Source of the DNA: CAZIGM01 sp964538675
GTDB taxonomy: Bacteria > Bacillota > Bacilli > Tepidibacillales > Tepidibacillaceae
Direction: 5' to 3'
Length of the DNA: 64,000 nucleotides
Assembly (NCBI GenBank): GCA_964538675.1
Contig: CAZIGM010000001.1
Location: 1-64,000, forward strand
The notes under the pieces were generated by a model. The model saw only the letters and a program-made list of their open reading frames with translations, had not been told where the DNA came from and ran no database searches. Position numbers and translations under genes: made by a program. Shown here piece after piece: positions 16,847 to 24,403 of the stretch (position 1 is its first letter; every line of letters begins with the position of its first letter).

Positions 16847-16997
16847 TAAGAGATATGCTCTATGTCTTGGTGGTCTTGTTAATTCTACTTTTCTTTGCGA
16901 ATAAAATTTATTTATATGTAGAAAATATGTTAATACAATAAAATTCTTAAAAAATATAAGAATAAAAAAATAGAAACAGAGGATGGAGAAAAACATT

Positions 16998-18494
16998 ATG
17001 AAATCATTTAAATATTACAACTTAATAAAGGATGGAGATAATCACGTTCTAATACTAAGTTTAAATGAGTTTAATGAGGAATTCTCTCATGAAGTTAATA
17101 GAGATGAGACAATTGACAAGAACTTAGTTGAAGATATTAAAACCTTTGTTAAAAATAAGTTTCCTAATATTAAAATATCTCTAGCAAAAGTTATGATTGG
17201 TACAACAGTAATTTTTACAGTTCCTCTTGGTGGTATTGCCATAGCTGAATCTAATTATACTGTTCAATCGGGGGATACTCTTTGGAAAATCGCTAATCGA
17301 TTAGGAGTTACCGTAGATAAACTAAAAAATTATAATAATCTATCCTCTGATACTATTTATATAGGACAAAACCTTAAAATTCCAAGCACGGATACAGTAA
17401 ATATTGTAATCAATGATAAATACATAAATATATCCCCTGACCCATATATTATTAATGGTACTACTTATGTTCCAGTAAGGGCCATATCTGAAGCATTAGG
17501 TGCTAGTGTATGGTGGAATAGTGAATCAAATACAGTAGGTATTAATAAAGATGATAATAATATTGCGTTTATTGCAGGATCATCGGTTGCAAGAGTGAAT
17601 GGCGTGCAAACAACAATTCAACCAACAAAACTAATAAATAATACTACTTATGTTCCAGTTCGTTTTATACCTGAAGCACTAGGTCTATATGTTAATTGGG
17701 ATGAAAAAACAAATACAGTTAGTATAGCAGAACATAAAATTAATACTTACGTTGTCGCAGCAGGTGATAGTCTATGGTCATTGGCTAAAAAATATAACAC
17801 TTCAGTCACTGCATTAAAAGCTGCTAATTCTCTTGCTTCTGACACAATTTATGTTGGTCAAAGATTAACTATTCCAATAAATCAAATAGAAAATGGTACA
17901 CCCTCTGTAACATATACTAGTCATACAATTAAGCAAGGGGATAATCTTTGGGATTTAAGTATTTATTATGGAATACCTTTAACTGAACTTTTAAAGGTAA
18001 ATAATTTAAGTCAATATAGTACGCTTACTATTGGTCAAAATTTAACCATTCCAGTTCATAGTATTCCTGTTAAATCGACTGTCTCAGAAAAACATGGTGA
18101 GTTATTAGACTGGTGGACTGAAGCCCAATATGTCTTTACAATAAATGATGTTGCTAAAGTAACTGATTTTCAAACAGGAAAAACCTTCTACGTGAAAAGA
18201 ACAATTGGTGCCAATCATGCTGATTGTGAACCGCTTACTGTAAAGGATGCTGAAATAATAAAAGAAGTATGGGGCGGGGAATATAGTTGGACTAGTAGGG
18301 CAATTATTGTTGAAATAGATGGTCGCAGATTAGCTGCGTCAATGTCATCTACACCACACGATATTCAATATATTACTGATAACAATTTTAATGGTCACTT
18401 TGATATTCATTTTCTAAACAGTACAAGACATAGTGATGGTTTGATAACAGAAAGCCATCAAATTCAGATTAAAATTGCAGCTGGTGTAGCATAA
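16998..18494 (+). CDS. LysM / copper-amine-oxidase-N-like surface protein with an uncharacterised C-terminal domain
   Basis: 498 residues. Order: about 55 polar residues, a hydrophobic segment (KVMIGTTVIFTVPLGGIAIA, about 58-80), LysM 1 (YTVQSGDTLWKIANRLG), a stalk-like domain of two copies of the copper-amine-oxidase-N motif (GTTYVPVRAISEALGASV and NTTYVPVRFIPEALGLYV), LysM 2 (YVVAAGDSLWSLAKKY), LysM 3 (HTIKQGDNLWDLSIYYG), then about 125 residues starting LLDWWTEAQ with conserved-looking HADCEP, WGGEYSW, GHFDIHFLNSTRH. The last part is not the YkuD or NlpC/P60 fold. Start at 16998 chosen for GGAG 9 bases upstream; the ATG at 16983 abuts its purine tract. Likely peptidoglycan-bound; enzymatic role unproven. 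Confidence 0.82.
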   Translation: MKSFKYYNLIKDGDNHVLILSLNEFNEEFSHEVNRDETIDKNLVEDIKTFVKNKFPNIKISLAKVMIGTTVIFTVPLGGIAIAESNYTVQSGDTLWKIANRLGVTVDKLKNYNNLSSDTIYIGQNLKIPSTDTVNIVINDKYINISPDPYIINGTTYVPVRAISEALGASVWWNSESNTVGINKDDNNIAFIAGSSVARVNGVQTTIQPTKLINNTTYVPVRFIPEALGLYVNWDEKTNTVSIAEHKINTYVVAAGDSLWSLAKKYNTSVTALKAANSLASDTIYVGQRLTIPINQIENGTPSVTYTSHTIKQGDNLWDLSIYYGIPLTELLKVNNLSQYSTLTIGQNLTIPVHSIPVKSTVSEKHGELLDWWTEAQYVFTINDVAKVTDFQTGKTFYVKRTIGANHADCEPLTVKDAEIIKEVWGGEYSWTSRAIIVEIDGRRLAASMSSTPHDIQYITDNNFNGHFDIHFLNSTRHSDGLITESHQIQIKIAAGVA

Positions 18495-18605
18495 ATTTGA
18501 GTAAATTAACTTGATATTATTTACCAGAATAATTTTCTATTATATACTTAAAATATATAGTGTCCCTAACTTCTGGCTTTGTCTAGAAGCTGGGTTCACA
18601 TAAAT

Positions 18606-18638
18606 GAGCACTGATAGGCAAAATGCCAATCAGTGCTC
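18606..18638. terminator. Terminator between the convergent LysM and epuA genes
   Basis: GAGCACTGATAGGCA and TGCCAATCAGTGCTC pair around a 3-base loop (one A-A mismatch), followed on the plus strand by TTTATT. It lies between convergent genes and may work both ways. Confidence 0.75.
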
Positions 18639-18665
18639 TTTATTCAAATACCAATGAAATCAGCT

Positions 18666-18926
18666 CTATCCAAAGACTAACTTATATAAATGTGTCCATG
18701 TATCTACCTGAAAAACATCTGAGGCATTTCCGTCTCCAATAACTCCATATCCAATCACTGTCCCTAAAACAAAGCTTGCTAAAGCAAAAAATATAAATAA
18801 CGAAATAAAAATTCTTCTGTCTGTTTTTTTTGGTTTTCTGCTCTTGGAGCTTTTCTCACTAGTTGGTTTCTTATTTGTTTTTGAATATTTTTGAGTTCTC
18901 GAACCAGTTACTTGTTGTAACTCCAT
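18666..18926 (-). CDS. EpuA-like small membrane protein (PF11772 type)
   Basis: 86 residues: a strongly basic, Lys/Ser-rich N-terminal half, one transmembrane segment (FISLFIFFALASFVLGTVIG), and the C-terminal signature GYGVIGDGNASDVFQVDTW, which is the hallmark of the EpuA family. The family is often annotated as an RNA polymerase beta subunit partner, but its function is not established. Start at 18926 is preferred (AAGGA 8 bases upstream) over the ATG at 18935, which abuts the same site. In related genomes it lies between flhP and fabZ, as here. Confidence 0.75.
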   Translation of the reverse strand: MELQQVTGSRTQKYSKTNKKPTSEKSSKSRKPKKTDRRIFISLFIFFALASFVLGTVIGYGVIGDGNASDVFQVDTWTHLYKLVFG

Positions 18927-18957
18927 TTTTATCATCCTTTTTTTATAAATACTTAAT

Positions 18958-19070
18958 TTATCCAGATATGATATAACCCCCCTTTAATAAGCGGGCGAAA
19001 AGAATTTAGGATAAGTCTCCTATAATTCAGATGGAGTTAAAACTCCATTTGAATAAAGTTCGGCTTTATA
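18958..19070 (-). repeat. Modular dispersed repeat, short copy
   Basis: Read on the minus strand it begins ATAAAGCCGAACTTTATTC, has the arms AAATGGAGTT / AACTCCATCTGAA, then CTTATCCTAAATTC and ends TATCATATCTGGATAA. The same ordered blocks occur in the longer copy at 40385-40673. The ATGGAGTT/AACTCCAT arms form a hairpin. It directly abuts the flhP stop codon. Confidence 0.75.
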
Positions 19071-19910
19071 TTAACCTCTTAGTTTATTAGTTATACTCAT
19101 CATCTGATTTGAAATAGAAATTCCATCAGATAACAATTGATACGCCCTTTGTGCAGTATTAAGATCCGTCAATTCTTTAGTTAAATTAATATTAGATCCT
19201 TCTAAACTTCCCTGAATTACAGCATATGGGTTCTCATTGTTATCAGATAAACTAAATTCAGTATCAATTAGGTCAAACCAGCCTGTATTAAATTCATCTG
19301 GAATACGATATTTGCTATTTCCCATAGATTCTAATATTTGTGGATTATAAAATTTTGTAATCTTAAGTGAAGCGATTTCTTCTGTTTCCTCGTTACCATA
19401 AATTGCAGTTACTAATCCCTCTTTATTCACACTAAATGTAGCGCCTTCTGGTATTTGTATCATTTCATCATCTTCACTCAACACATATTCACCTGAATCA
19501 TTCACTAAGAAGCCATATCCATCTAATTGAAAATGCCCATTTCTTGTGTATCTCCAATCACCCGACTCGTATGCTTCCCCTCCATTTTCCAAAATCGTAA
19601 AGAAAATCTTTTCTCCAGAAAGCATGAAATCAGTTGACACACCAGTTTCAATAGCAGATCCTTGTGAATAATTAGTCATAACCGCACTATTTTTAACACC
19701 AAAGCCTTGTTCTAACCCTAAAGATGTCTTTCTACCCTCAAGATAAAATCCATTCGGTTGGATTAGCTTGTCTGCCATAATATCTTCAAAATAAAGTTCA
19801 CTTGATTTAAAACCAGTTGTATTTACGTTAGAAATATTATTAGAGATATTATCTATTTTTTTTTGCATTGATTGCATACTAACCAATGAGCTTATTAATG
19901 AGTTATTCAC
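19071..19910 (-). CDS. flhP: Flagellar basal-body rod-like protein FlhP
   Basis: 279 residues, FlgG/FlgF family. N-terminal rod motif: KKIDNISNNISNVNTTGFKSSELYF (residues about 17-41, conserved NN.NV.T.GFK). C-terminal Flg_bbr_C helix: GSLEGSNINLTKELTDLNTAQRAYQLLSDGI. Probable axial rod or hook component, exported by the flagellar secretion system. GTG start with AGGTG 9 bases upstream. It is 27 bases after flhO on the same strand. No other flagellar genes lie in the window, as is usual for the flhO-flhP pair next to mbl in Bacillales. Confidence 0.88.
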   Translation of the reverse strand: MNNSLISSLVSMQSMQKKIDNISNNISNVNTTGFKSSELYFEDIMADKLIQPNGFYLEGRKTSLGLEQGFGVKNSAVMTNYSQGSAIETGVSTDFMLSGEKIFFTILENGGEAYESGDWRYTRNGHFQLDGYGFLVNDSGEYVLSEDDEMIQIPEGATFSVNKEGLVTAIYGNEETEEIASLKITKFYNPQILESMGNSKYRIPDEFNTGWFDLIDTEFSLSDNNENPYAVIQGSLEGSNINLTKELTDLNTAQRAYQLLSDGISISNQMMSITNKLRG

Positions 19911-19937
19911 GTCCTATCACACCTGTCCACTAATATA

Positions 19938-20753
19938 TTAGACTTTTCCAACCTGGTTAACAGCTAAATCTAAAGTTCTATCTATTGTCTTAACAACTTG
20001 TTGATTTGCTTCATACATGTTTAAAGCGGTGTTCATATCAACTACTGTTTGGTTTAAATCAACATTAGAACCTTCAAGTTTTCCTTGAAGTATCTTATAA
20101 TTTCCTTGTCCAAATTCAAATTCTGTATCTATAATATTTTCGTCTTCTACAGTATATAATTGTTCTCCAACTTTAATCATCTTAAATGGGTCATCTACTT
20201 TTGTCAACTGTAATTGTACCCAATCATATCGGTCCTCAGGAAAATTAATCATACCTTTTTCATCAACTGTGAATTCCCTACCATCTATTTCGATTGGAAA
20301 ACCTATATCATCCAAAACTATATATCCTTCAGGTGTTACTAATTGTCCTGCAGCATCTTCAAAAAAAAGACCGCTCCTTGTATAAAATTGATTACCCTCC
20401 TTATCCCTTACAGTAAAAAATAGTGAAGGCTTTTGATCTGTCTCTTCATTTATCTCCATGTTTTCGTCTACAATAGCCATATGTGTATCAACATTGCTAT
20501 CTGATAAAATACCTTGAGTAAACATCGGAATACTCTCTTCTAAAAATACAGATTGATGCATTGTGCCAATTGATTTTGTCTCTCCACTCCCAAATTGCAC
20601 TAATTGCATAAAAACCTCAGGAAAAGACCTCGCAACACTTTGATCTGCTTTGTATCCAACTGTATTTACATTAGCAAGATTATTACTCAATATATCCTGT
20701 TTATCTTGCATTGCTCTCATTCCAGCTGCAGCAGTATAAAGTCCCCTAATCAT
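19938..20753 (-). CDS. flhO: Flagellar basal-body rod-like protein FlhO
   Basis: 271 residues. N-terminus GLYTAAAGMRAMQDKQDILSNNLANVNTVGYK is the classic flagellar rod/hook signature; the C-terminus carries QGKLEGSNVDLNQTVVDMNTALNMYEANQQVV, the matching coiled-coil segment. Paralogous to flhP, about one third identical by eye at the ends. AAAGGGTG ribosome site before the ATG. It follows mbl after 23 bases, so mbl-flhO-flhP are probably co-transcribed. Confidence 0.88.
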   Translation of the reverse strand: MIRGLYTAAAGMRAMQDKQDILSNNLANVNTVGYKADQSVARSFPEVFMQLVQFGSGETKSIGTMHQSVFLEESIPMFTQGILSDSNVDTHMAIVDENMEINEETDQKPSLFFTVRDKEGNQFYTRSGLFFEDAAGQLVTPEGYIVLDDIGFPIEIDGREFTVDEKGMINFPEDRYDWVQLQLTKVDDPFKMIKVGEQLYTVEDENIIDTEFEFGQGNYKILQGKLEGSNVDLNQTVVDMNTALNMYEANQQVVKTIDRTLDLAVNQVGKV

Positions 20754-20776
20754 CTACAACACCCTTTATATTACAA

Positions 20777-21769
20777 TTATTTAATTCTGAATTTATCCAG
20801 ATTATCTAACATAATTCCTGTACCTTTAACTACACATGACATAGGATCATCTGCTAATAATACAGGTACCTTCAATTCATCTTGTAATAATAATTCCATC
20901 CCATCTAAGTAGGCTCCTCCGCCTGTTAAAATTATTCCTTTATCAATAATATCAGCAGAAAGTTCAGGAGGCGTTTTCTCTAATACTGACTTAGCAGCAG
21001 CTATTACAGAATTCATTGTAGTCGTTAAAGCTTGTCTAACTCCTTCAGAATCAATAATAACAGAGATTGGCAAGCCAGTAACCAAGTCTCTTCCACGTAC
21101 ATCCATTGATTCGTTTCTATTACCTTCAAAGGCTGTACCAACATTTATTTTCAATTCCTCTGCTGTACGTTCACCAATTAACATATTATATTTTCTTTTT
21201 ATGTATGACATAATTGCTTGGTCAAACTTGTCCCCAGCAATTCTAATAGAAGTGGCGGATACGACGTCACCCATTGATAAAACAGCTATATCAGTCGTAC
21301 CTCCGCCAATATCTATTACCATATTACCGCTCGGTTGAAATATATCCAATCCTGCACCAATTGCTGCTGCCTTGGGCTCAGATTCTAAAATAATTTCTCC
21401 ACCACCACTTTTTTGAGCAGCTTCTTTAATAGCTTTTCTTTCAACTGAAGTAATCTCTGTTGGTGCACATATTAATATACGTGGTCTTCCAAAAATCCCT
21501 TTAACTCCTGCTTTTTGGATAAAATACCTTAGCATAGTCTCTGTTATTTCAAAGTCGGCTATTACACCATCCCTTAAAGGACGAATTGCGACTATATTTC
21601 CTGGTGTGCGTCCTACCATCTGTCTAGCTTCTTCGCCAACTTTAAGTACTTGCTTGGTGTCATTATCTATCGCTACAACTGAGGGTTCATTAATAATAAC
21701 ACCTCTACCTTTAACGTGAATAAGTACATTTGCTGTTCCAAGATCAATCCCAATATCTTTGCTAAACAT
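20777..21769 (-). CDS. mbl: MreB-family rod-shape protein Mbl
   Basis: 330 residues from the ATG at 21769 (GGAGG 10 bases upstream), which restores the canonical N-terminus MFSKDIGIDLGTANVL. Actin-fold nucleotide motifs: IGIDLGTANVLIHVKG (phosphate 1), MVIDIGGGTTDIAVLS (phosphate 2) and GIILTGGGAYLDGM (adenosine). Membrane-associated filament protein guiding lateral wall synthesis. Called Mbl rather than MreB because it lies between spoIIID and flhO, the conserved mbl location. Confidence 0.93.
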   Translation of the reverse strand: MFSKDIGIDLGTANVLIHVKGRGVIINEPSVVAIDNDTKQVLKVGEEARQMVGRTPGNIVAIRPLRDGVIADFEITETMLRYFIQKAGVKGIFGRPRILICAPTEITSVERKAIKEAAQKSGGGEIILESEPKAAAIGAGLDIFQPSGNMVIDIGGGTTDIAVLSMGDVVSATSIRIAGDKFDQAIMSYIKRKYNMLIGERTAEELKINVGTAFEGNRNESMDVRGRDLVTGLPISVIIDSEGVRQALTTTMNSVIAAAKSVLEKTPPELSADIIDKGIILTGGGAYLDGMELLLQDELKVPVLLADDPMSCVVKGTGIMLDNLDKFRIK

Positions 21770-21836
21770 ACTCCTTTTTCCTCCCTGCTGCATACTCTCA
21801 ATTAATTAAATTATATTATTATCTATTCATAAATTT

Positions 21837-21845
21837 ATTATATCA
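21837..21845 (-). promoter_or_regulatory. Extended -10 promoter for mbl
   Basis: On the minus strand TGATATAAT: a consensus TATAAT (21837-21842) preceded by TGn, about 70 bases upstream of the mbl start. An 18-base spacer upstream reaches TTAAAT, a weak -35. Confidence 0.45.
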
Positions 21846-21929
21846 CTATTTCTATATTAAATTTAATAATCCTTTTTTTCAATATATAATAACTGACAAA
21901 TTACTACTAAGCAGGAGCTTATAATAATA

Positions 21930-22190
21930 TTATCCTATTTTACCTGCCTTTTTATATTTTATTTTTGTTGCTTCCCCCCCTCTTATATGTCGTATTGATT
22001 TGTGATAATCTAAAATCTCTTTAACCTGGTTGGCTAAATCTGGGTTTATTTCGGGCAATCTTTCCGTTAAATCTTTGTGCACCGTGCTTTTAGAAACGCC
22101 AAATTCCTTTGCTATAGCACGAACAGTATTTCTAGTTTCTACTATATTTAGACCTATTTTTAAGGTCCTTTCTTTGATGTAATCGTGCAC
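21930..22190 (-). CDS. spoIIID: Stage III sporulation transcriptional regulator SpoIIID
   Basis: 86 residues. Start is the GTG at 22190, giving VHDYIKERT as in known SpoIIID proteins, with GGGGAGG 8 bases upstream; upstream in-frame codons are spurious. Helix-turn-helix: RAIAKEFGVSKSTVHKDLTERLP; then IRHIRGGEATKIKYKK, the basic C-terminal DNA-contacting helix. It switches mother-cell genes on or off during sigma-E dependent sporulation. A sigma-E-like promoter lies directly upstream (22225-22252). Confidence 0.96.
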   Translation of the reverse strand: MHDYIKERTLKIGLNIVETRNTVRAIAKEFGVSKSTVHKDLTERLPEINPDLANQVKEILDYHKSIRHIRGGEATKIKYKKAGKIG

Positions 22191-22224
22191 TCCCCTCGCC
22201 TCCCCATTCGAAATCATCTTTTAC

Positions 22225-22252
22225 ATTATATGAAAAGGATAGGCATATATGC
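22225..22252 (-). promoter_or_regulatory. Putative sigma-E promoter of spoIIID
   Basis: On the minus strand GCATATA (22246-22252, a full match to the KMATATW -35 consensus) and CATATAAT (22225-22232, one mismatch to the CATACAHT -10) are spaced by 13 bases, one shorter than the usual 14-15. The -10 box lies about 35 bases before the GTG start. Confidence 0.5.
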
Positions 22253-22361
22253 TTTTGTTACAAGCCTTGACAAGCTGAAATATTAAATTTTTTTAAATTA
22301 TTTTAGTTTTCCCATTAATTTATATTTTATCTTTTTTTACCCAATAGGTATTTTGGACATA

Positions 22362-22403
22362 AAAAATAAGCAATTCAGGTTAAAAACCTGAAAGCTTATT
22401 ATT
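22362..22403 (-). terminator. Terminator of spoIIQ
   Basis: On the minus strand TTCAGGTT / AACCTGAA with flanking AATAAGC / GCTTATT extension and a 3-base loop, followed by TTTTTTATG. It starts about 30 bases after the spoIIQ stop. Confidence 0.85.
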
Positions 22404-22432
22404 GAATATTTGGATATTAAGTTAAGACTTTT

Positions 22433-23182
22433 CTATTCTATTTCTTCTTCAATTTCTACAATCTGATCTAAAACTTGATTTAGATTTTTATTGAAAAAGA
22501 GTTCTGGATTATAAGCTACTCCATCTTTAATGACTTCAAAATGAAGATGAATTCCATAATCTTTTTCAAACATATTTCTACCAGATATCCCAACGATATC
22601 TCCTTGACTTACTTTATCTCCCTTTGCCACCTTAACTTCATCTAGACTTGCATATTTTGTAAGTAATCCTTCTTGATGTTCAAGTTCGACAATGTAACCC
22701 ACAACTGGATCTTTATCAGCCCTAATAACCTCACCACTTAGTGCAGCAACAACATTGAATTTTTTCTCGTTTGACGCAATATCAATACCATTATGAGGCC
22801 ATAATTCATTTTGAAATGAAACTATTGCATTTTCCATTTCATCGTCTGACCCGTTTACATCAAAAAATCTCATACTTATGTAAACCTCATTTGGATTTTC
22901 AATTGGCCACTTCATTTCTTCTATTTGGCTCGTTACCGCAATAGAATCTAATTCATATAATTCCCCTAATTTTTGATTTAGGTATTCATCTGAATCTGAA
23001 TATGTAGATCTATTTGTATCTACCTCTTGCAAACCTAATTCGTCTGAACTTATAGTATAGTCGTTAGGATCTTGATACATAAACATGATTCCTAAAATAA
23101 GTACTGCAACTATAATATAGAGAGCTGGGAAGGTCCACTTTTTTCCTAAGATTTTTTTTATCTTAGATTTCATGTTATTCAT
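22433..23182 (-). CDS. spoIIQ: Stage II sporulation protein SpoIIQ-like M23 (LytM) protein
   Basis: 249 residues. One N-terminal membrane segment (FPALYIIVAVLILGIMFMY), an acidic linker, and a C-terminal LytM domain (about residues 130-235). The zinc-site residues look intact: His and Asp in PHNGIDIAS, and HLHFEV. SpoIIQ sits in the forespore membrane and binds SpoIIIAH across the intermembrane space. Bacillus subtilis SpoIIQ is known to have a degenerate LytM site, whereas clostridial forms keep it. GAGGTG lies 8 bases before the ATG. Position between spoIID and spoIIID supports the name over a generic endopeptidase. Confidence 0.88.
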   Translation of the reverse strand: MNNMKSKIKKILGKKWTFPALYIIVAVLILGIMFMYQDPNDYTISSDELGLQEVDTNRSTYSDSDEYLNQKLGELYELDSIAVTSQIEEMKWPIENPNEVYISMRFFDVNGSDDEMENAIVSFQNELWPHNGIDIASNEKKFNVVAALSGEVIRADKDPVVGYIVELEHQEGLLTKYASLDEVKVAKGDKVSQGDIVGISGRNMFEKDYGIHLHFEVIKDGVAYNPELFFNKNLNQVLDQIVEIEEEIE

Positions 23183-23256
23183 TAATATATCACCTCATTG
23201 TCCATTTTGTCCTTTTTTATCCTATATATACATAATGAGGCAATATTTTTAGCAAA

Positions 23257-23285
23257 TTATACCTTTATCGTTAGTACAGGTATAA
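23257..23285. promoter_or_regulatory. Dyad TTATACCT-N13-AGGTATAA upstream of spoIIQ
   Basis: Exact 8-bp inverted arms spaced by 13 bases, 75 bases upstream of spoIIQ. The arms include TATAAT-like hexamers on both strands, so this may be promoter sequence, an operator, or both. No sigma-F consensus could be fitted cleanly. Confidence 0.3.
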
Positions 23286-23309
23286 TATATTTAAATTAGG
23301 CTTTTGTGG

Positions 23310-24314
23310 TCAACCTAAAGGCTTTACCCACTCGTCAATTCCTTTAATTTCTACTCCTATATAATAATATTTAAGTATTTCTTGGGCTGTTTTTCCTTCT
23401 TCCGCCATACCATTTGCTCCATATTGACTCATTCCAACTCCATGCCCGTATCCCTTAGTGTGAAAAACTATTTCATCTTCGTTTATTTGGTAAGTGAAGG
23501 CAGATGAATTAAGATTAAAAGTTTCTCTTACCTCTCTCCCTGATAACAATAGTTCACCAATTTTTATTTGTTTAACGTTATTACCTTCTGTGGTTTCTAT
23601 AATTTCTATCCATTTCTCTCCAGATGATACCATGACTACTGGATCAACGTTAAGTTTTTCCTTTATTTCCGAGAATGAAATGCTTTTGCTAGAATCAAAT
23701 TTTGGCGATTCTAAATCCCACGGACTTGCAACACTTCGCAAATATGGTATTTCCTTCATCCAATAATCTTCGGAGTTTTCTGTGTAACCATTGCTTGTTG
23801 AAAAAAATAAAGCATCTATTGGTTTTCCTTGATAGACAATAACTTGTCCATTTGTTTCATTTATTGCTTGATTTATTTTAGATATTTTTTCTGGATAAGA
23901 TAAGCCCCAATTATTTTTTAATTCTTCCTCTGATAAAAAAACTTGATGTTTTATGGTGTCAGTGACCATTGCACCGTTTGGAACATCTATATAATCTTTA
24001 TTGATAATTTTCTTAACTATATAGGTTCTTGCTGCAATTGCTTGTGCTTTTAGAGCTTCTAACTCAAAATCCGAAGGCATTTCTGCTGCTACTACACCAC
24101 GAATATATTCTTCTAGTGAATATGTTTCAATCATTTTTGTGGAATTTCGATATACATTAACTTGAACATTTTTTTCTGAATCTCGTTCCAATTCAATGTT
24201 TTGCTGCCTAACTGTAGGAGCTTGGTCGTCTTTAAGTACTGTAACAAAGAGAATTGGAATAAAAATCATTGATGCTGTTAATATTAATGTAAATATTAAT
24301 ATTATTTTTTTCAT
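23310..24314 (-). CDS. spoIID: Stage II sporulation protein D
   Basis: 334 residues. N-terminal membrane segment (KKIILIFTLILTASMIFIPILF), then the SpoIID/LytB lytic transglycosylase domain: VNVYRNSTKMIETYSLEEYIRGVVAAEMPSDF region with the conserved catalytic Glu in AAEMP, LKAQAIAARTYIV, FFSTSNGYTENSEDYW and FHTKGYGHGVGMSQYGANGMA. Cleaves glycan strands during engulfment, with SpoIIP and SpoIIM. Start at 24314 has AAGGAG 7 bases upstream and begins at the membrane segment; longer in-frame starts lack this. Followed on the same strand by spoIIQ after 127 bases. Confidence 0.93.
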   Translation of the reverse strand: MKKIILIFTLILTASMIFIPILFVTVLKDDQAPTVRQQNIELERDSEKNVQVNVYRNSTKMIETYSLEEYIRGVVAAEMPSDFELEALKAQAIAARTYIVKKIINKDYIDVPNGAMVTDTIKHQVFLSEEELKNNWGLSYPEKISKINQAINETNGQVIVYQGKPIDALFFSTSNGYTENSEDYWMKEIPYLRSVASPWDLESPKFDSSKSISFSEIKEKLNVDPVVMVSSGEKWIEIIETTEGNNVKQIKIGELLLSGREVRETFNLNSSAFTYQINEDEIVFHTKGYGHGVGMSQYGANGMAEEGKTAQEILKYYYIGVEIKGIDEWVKPLG

Positions 24315-24403
24315 AAAAAAAGCTCCTTCATTACTTGTTTTGGACAGGTTGTTCTGTCTATACAAGTTATGAAAGAGCTAGATATTTAGAACATATTTTT
24401 TTA

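Noticed and set aside
16281..16904. 207-codon plus-strand frame opposite fabZ
   Set aside because: It is the complement of fabZ, with Pro/Ser-rich shadow composition and no start signal.
16763..16996. 77-codon minus-strand frame between fabZ and the LysM gene
   Set aside because: It runs through the GGGGAC repeat and an AT-rich tract, has no ribosome site and gives a low-complexity Phe/Lys/Arg peptide.
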